From: Acidimicrobiales bacterium
Lineage (GTDB): Bacteria; Actinomycetota; Acidimicrobiia; Acidimicrobiales; Iamiaceae
Length of the DNA: 6,288 nt
Direction: 5' to 3'
NCBI GenBank assembly: GCA_020439605.1
Contig: JAGQSI010000113.1
Span: forward strand, 1 to 6,288
Below the pieces are notes generated by a model. It did not search any database, was not told the DNA's origin, and worked only from the letters and a program-made list of their open reading frames with translations. The position numbers were made by a program, and so were the translations under genes. The number at the start of each line of letters is the position of its first letter. The stretch's first letter is position 1. This document shows, in pieces, positions 5,159 to 6,288 of the stretch.

Positions 5159-6288
5159 TCAGTTGCCCTTGACCTTGGCACCTTGGCCGAAATCACCCTT
5201 GAGGTCAATGGAATAGTCAGGGTTGCAGTCCCATGTGTTGACTTCAGCCGGGAAAGCCCTTTGGAACTTCCCGTCCTTGATCTGTGTGAAGATCAAACAA
5301 GGTGCGCCACGGTTCGCACCGGGGTCGGATGCACCGTGCAAACCGCCGCCATCCCACTCGTGGATCTCCTTGAGAGCGCCAAGGACACTGGCCCTGGTGA
5401 GATCGTCTCCGACGGACTTCACAGCGGTTGCAAACAGCAGCCCGGCAGACCATGCCTGGACTCCAAGTGCAGTTGCTTGAATCTTGCTGCCGACTTTGTC
5501 GTATGCAGCCAGGTAGGCCTGAAGCGCTGGCGAATCATCGGTCTCCTCAAAAGGAACTGCACTCAACTGCACCAGTGCACCTTCTCCAGCAGCACCCGCT
5601 TCGAGAAGCTGTGGGTCGTAGTACTGCTGACCAAATTCGATCACTTCAGGATCTGTCCCCTGTGTCTTCATGTCCTTCATCAACTTCACCGCCTCAGAGG
5701 TCGTGTTGACAAAGTTGACGTACTGAACGCCGGCCTTCTTCATCGCTTTCGCCTCGCTGGCGTAGGACTCGGCGATTACCTCGGTTTCCTTCTCGTAGAT
5801 GAACTCGAAACCGACCTGCTCGTATGCCTCTTTGATCCGTCGGGCCTGATTGGATGCGGTATCGATGCCACCCCAGATGAGCGCCGCCTTCTTGACTGCG
5901 TCAGGATGATTCTCAACCTGCCACTGCGCTGGAGCCGAGTTGAAGACGTCAGAAGGGTTCGGAAGAGGTTGGACCATGTTGTCGCTCATGGCCTTGGCGG
6001 TTGTAGCTGTATAGGCAGGGACCTCGATCAGTCCGCAGTCCACCATGGCTTGAGCACCTTGGTTGTCGCTGACGGAGCCGGATCCGACAATGGCGAAGAC
6101 TCCAGCCGAACAAGCTTCCTTGGTGGCTTCAAGATGGCTGAAGAGCTTGGAATCGATCTTGGTGAGCGAAAGCTTGCGACCGTTGATCCCACCGAATCCG
6201 TTGCACCAGTCCACAAAGGCCTGAACAGACTCCTCAATGCTCGCTGTAGGCACCTTGATCTGACCTGCGCGATCCGAGATGACCGCAA
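5159..6288 (-). CDS. Substrate-binding protein of branched-chain amino acid type ABC importer, N-terminus off window
   Basis: The frame is open to the right edge, so the 375 visible residues lack the true N-terminus: the signal/lipobox and the first strand, perhaps 40-60 residues. A GTG at 6253 falls inside the domain and is not the start. The fold is periplasmic-binding-protein type 1 (LivK-like): FVDWCNGFGGINGRKLSL matches the family GGINGR signature, followed by EACSAGVFAIVGSGSVSD in the ligand-cleft region and alternating alpha/beta elements. Cysteines near both ends (for example in GAPCLIF and TWDCNPD) could form disulfides outside the membrane. It should bind the substrate and deliver it to the adjacent fused permease. 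Branched-chain amino acids are the default guess, but this family also takes up amides, urea and aromatic or other carboxylates, so specificity is open. It is the first Liv gene visible; the promoter lies outside the window. Confidence 0.93.
   Translation of the reverse strand, partial: AVISDRAGQIKVPTASIEESVQAFVDWCNGFGGINGRKLSLTKIDSKLFSHLEATKEACSAGVFAIVGSGSVSDNQGAQAMVDCGLIEVPAYTATTAKAMSDNMVQPLPNPSDVFNSAPAQWQVENHPDAVKKAALIWGGIDTASNQARRIKEAYEQVGFEFIYEKETEVIAESYASEAKAMKKAGVQYVNFVNTTSEAVKLMKDMKTQGTDPEVIEFGQQYYDPQLLEAGAAGEGALVQLSAVPFEETDDSPALQAYLAAYDKVGSKIQATALGVQAWSAGLLFATAVKSVGDDLTRASVLGALKEIHEWDGGGLHGASDPGANRGAPCLIFTQIKDGKFQRAFPAEVNTWDCNPDYSIDLKGDFGQGAKVKGN

Noticed and set aside
6251..6253. 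GTG as start of the binding-protein gene
   Set aside because: The frame stays open to the window edge with family-like residues upstream (AVISDRAGQIK), and a start here would omit the export signal. It is an internal valine.

Overview
The window looks like chromosomal DNA from an actinobacterium. The evidence is moderate GC (mid-50s percent by eye), an AMIN-like-domain lipoprotein of a kind typical of Actinomycetota, a fused LivH-LivM permease, a TetR/KstR-type operator in front of a crotonase gene, and a probable leaderless start. A non-mycobacterial lineage such as Acidimicrobiia would fit, but this placement is inference from style and not from a marker gene. There are no mobile elements, CRISPR arrays, rRNA or tRNA genes, and no gene-free stretch over 300 bases.

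Left part (1-1242): the 5' part of an enoyl-CoA hydratase/crotonase gene runs leftward off the window edge from a start at 525. A 120-base divergent spacer separates it from a rightward gene (646-1242) for a secreted lipoprotein with an AMIN-like beta domain. The spacer holds a perfect 6-2-6 inverted repeat (536-549) that fits the KstR consensus TnnAACnnGTTnnA. KstR is the repressor of cholesterol/steroid catabolism in mycobacteria and relatives. A TANNNT-type -10 element abuts this operator and would start transcription at the A of the crotonase ATG.

Right part (1265-6288): a tightly packed leftward operon for a hydrophobic amino acid type (HAAT, Liv) ABC importer. In transcription order it encodes a periplasmic/lipid-anchored binding protein (N-terminus off the window), a 13-base gap, a 683-residue LivH-LivM fusion permease, LivG ATPase (14-base overlap), LivF ATPase (ATGA overlap) and a 130-residue two-TM protein of unknown function (ATGA overlap). 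The binding protein captures substrate outside the membrane, the fused permease forms the channel, and LivG/LivF power it. The last gene is translationally coupled and may be an accessory membrane protein. The operon converges on the lipoprotein gene with only 22 bases between stops.

Most of the window is conventional. The points most worth a second look are the KstR-like operator with a leaderless crotonase promoter, the unknown two-TM gene locked into the Liv operon, the soluble tail on the permease fusion, and a GC-rich palindrome that covers the livF start.
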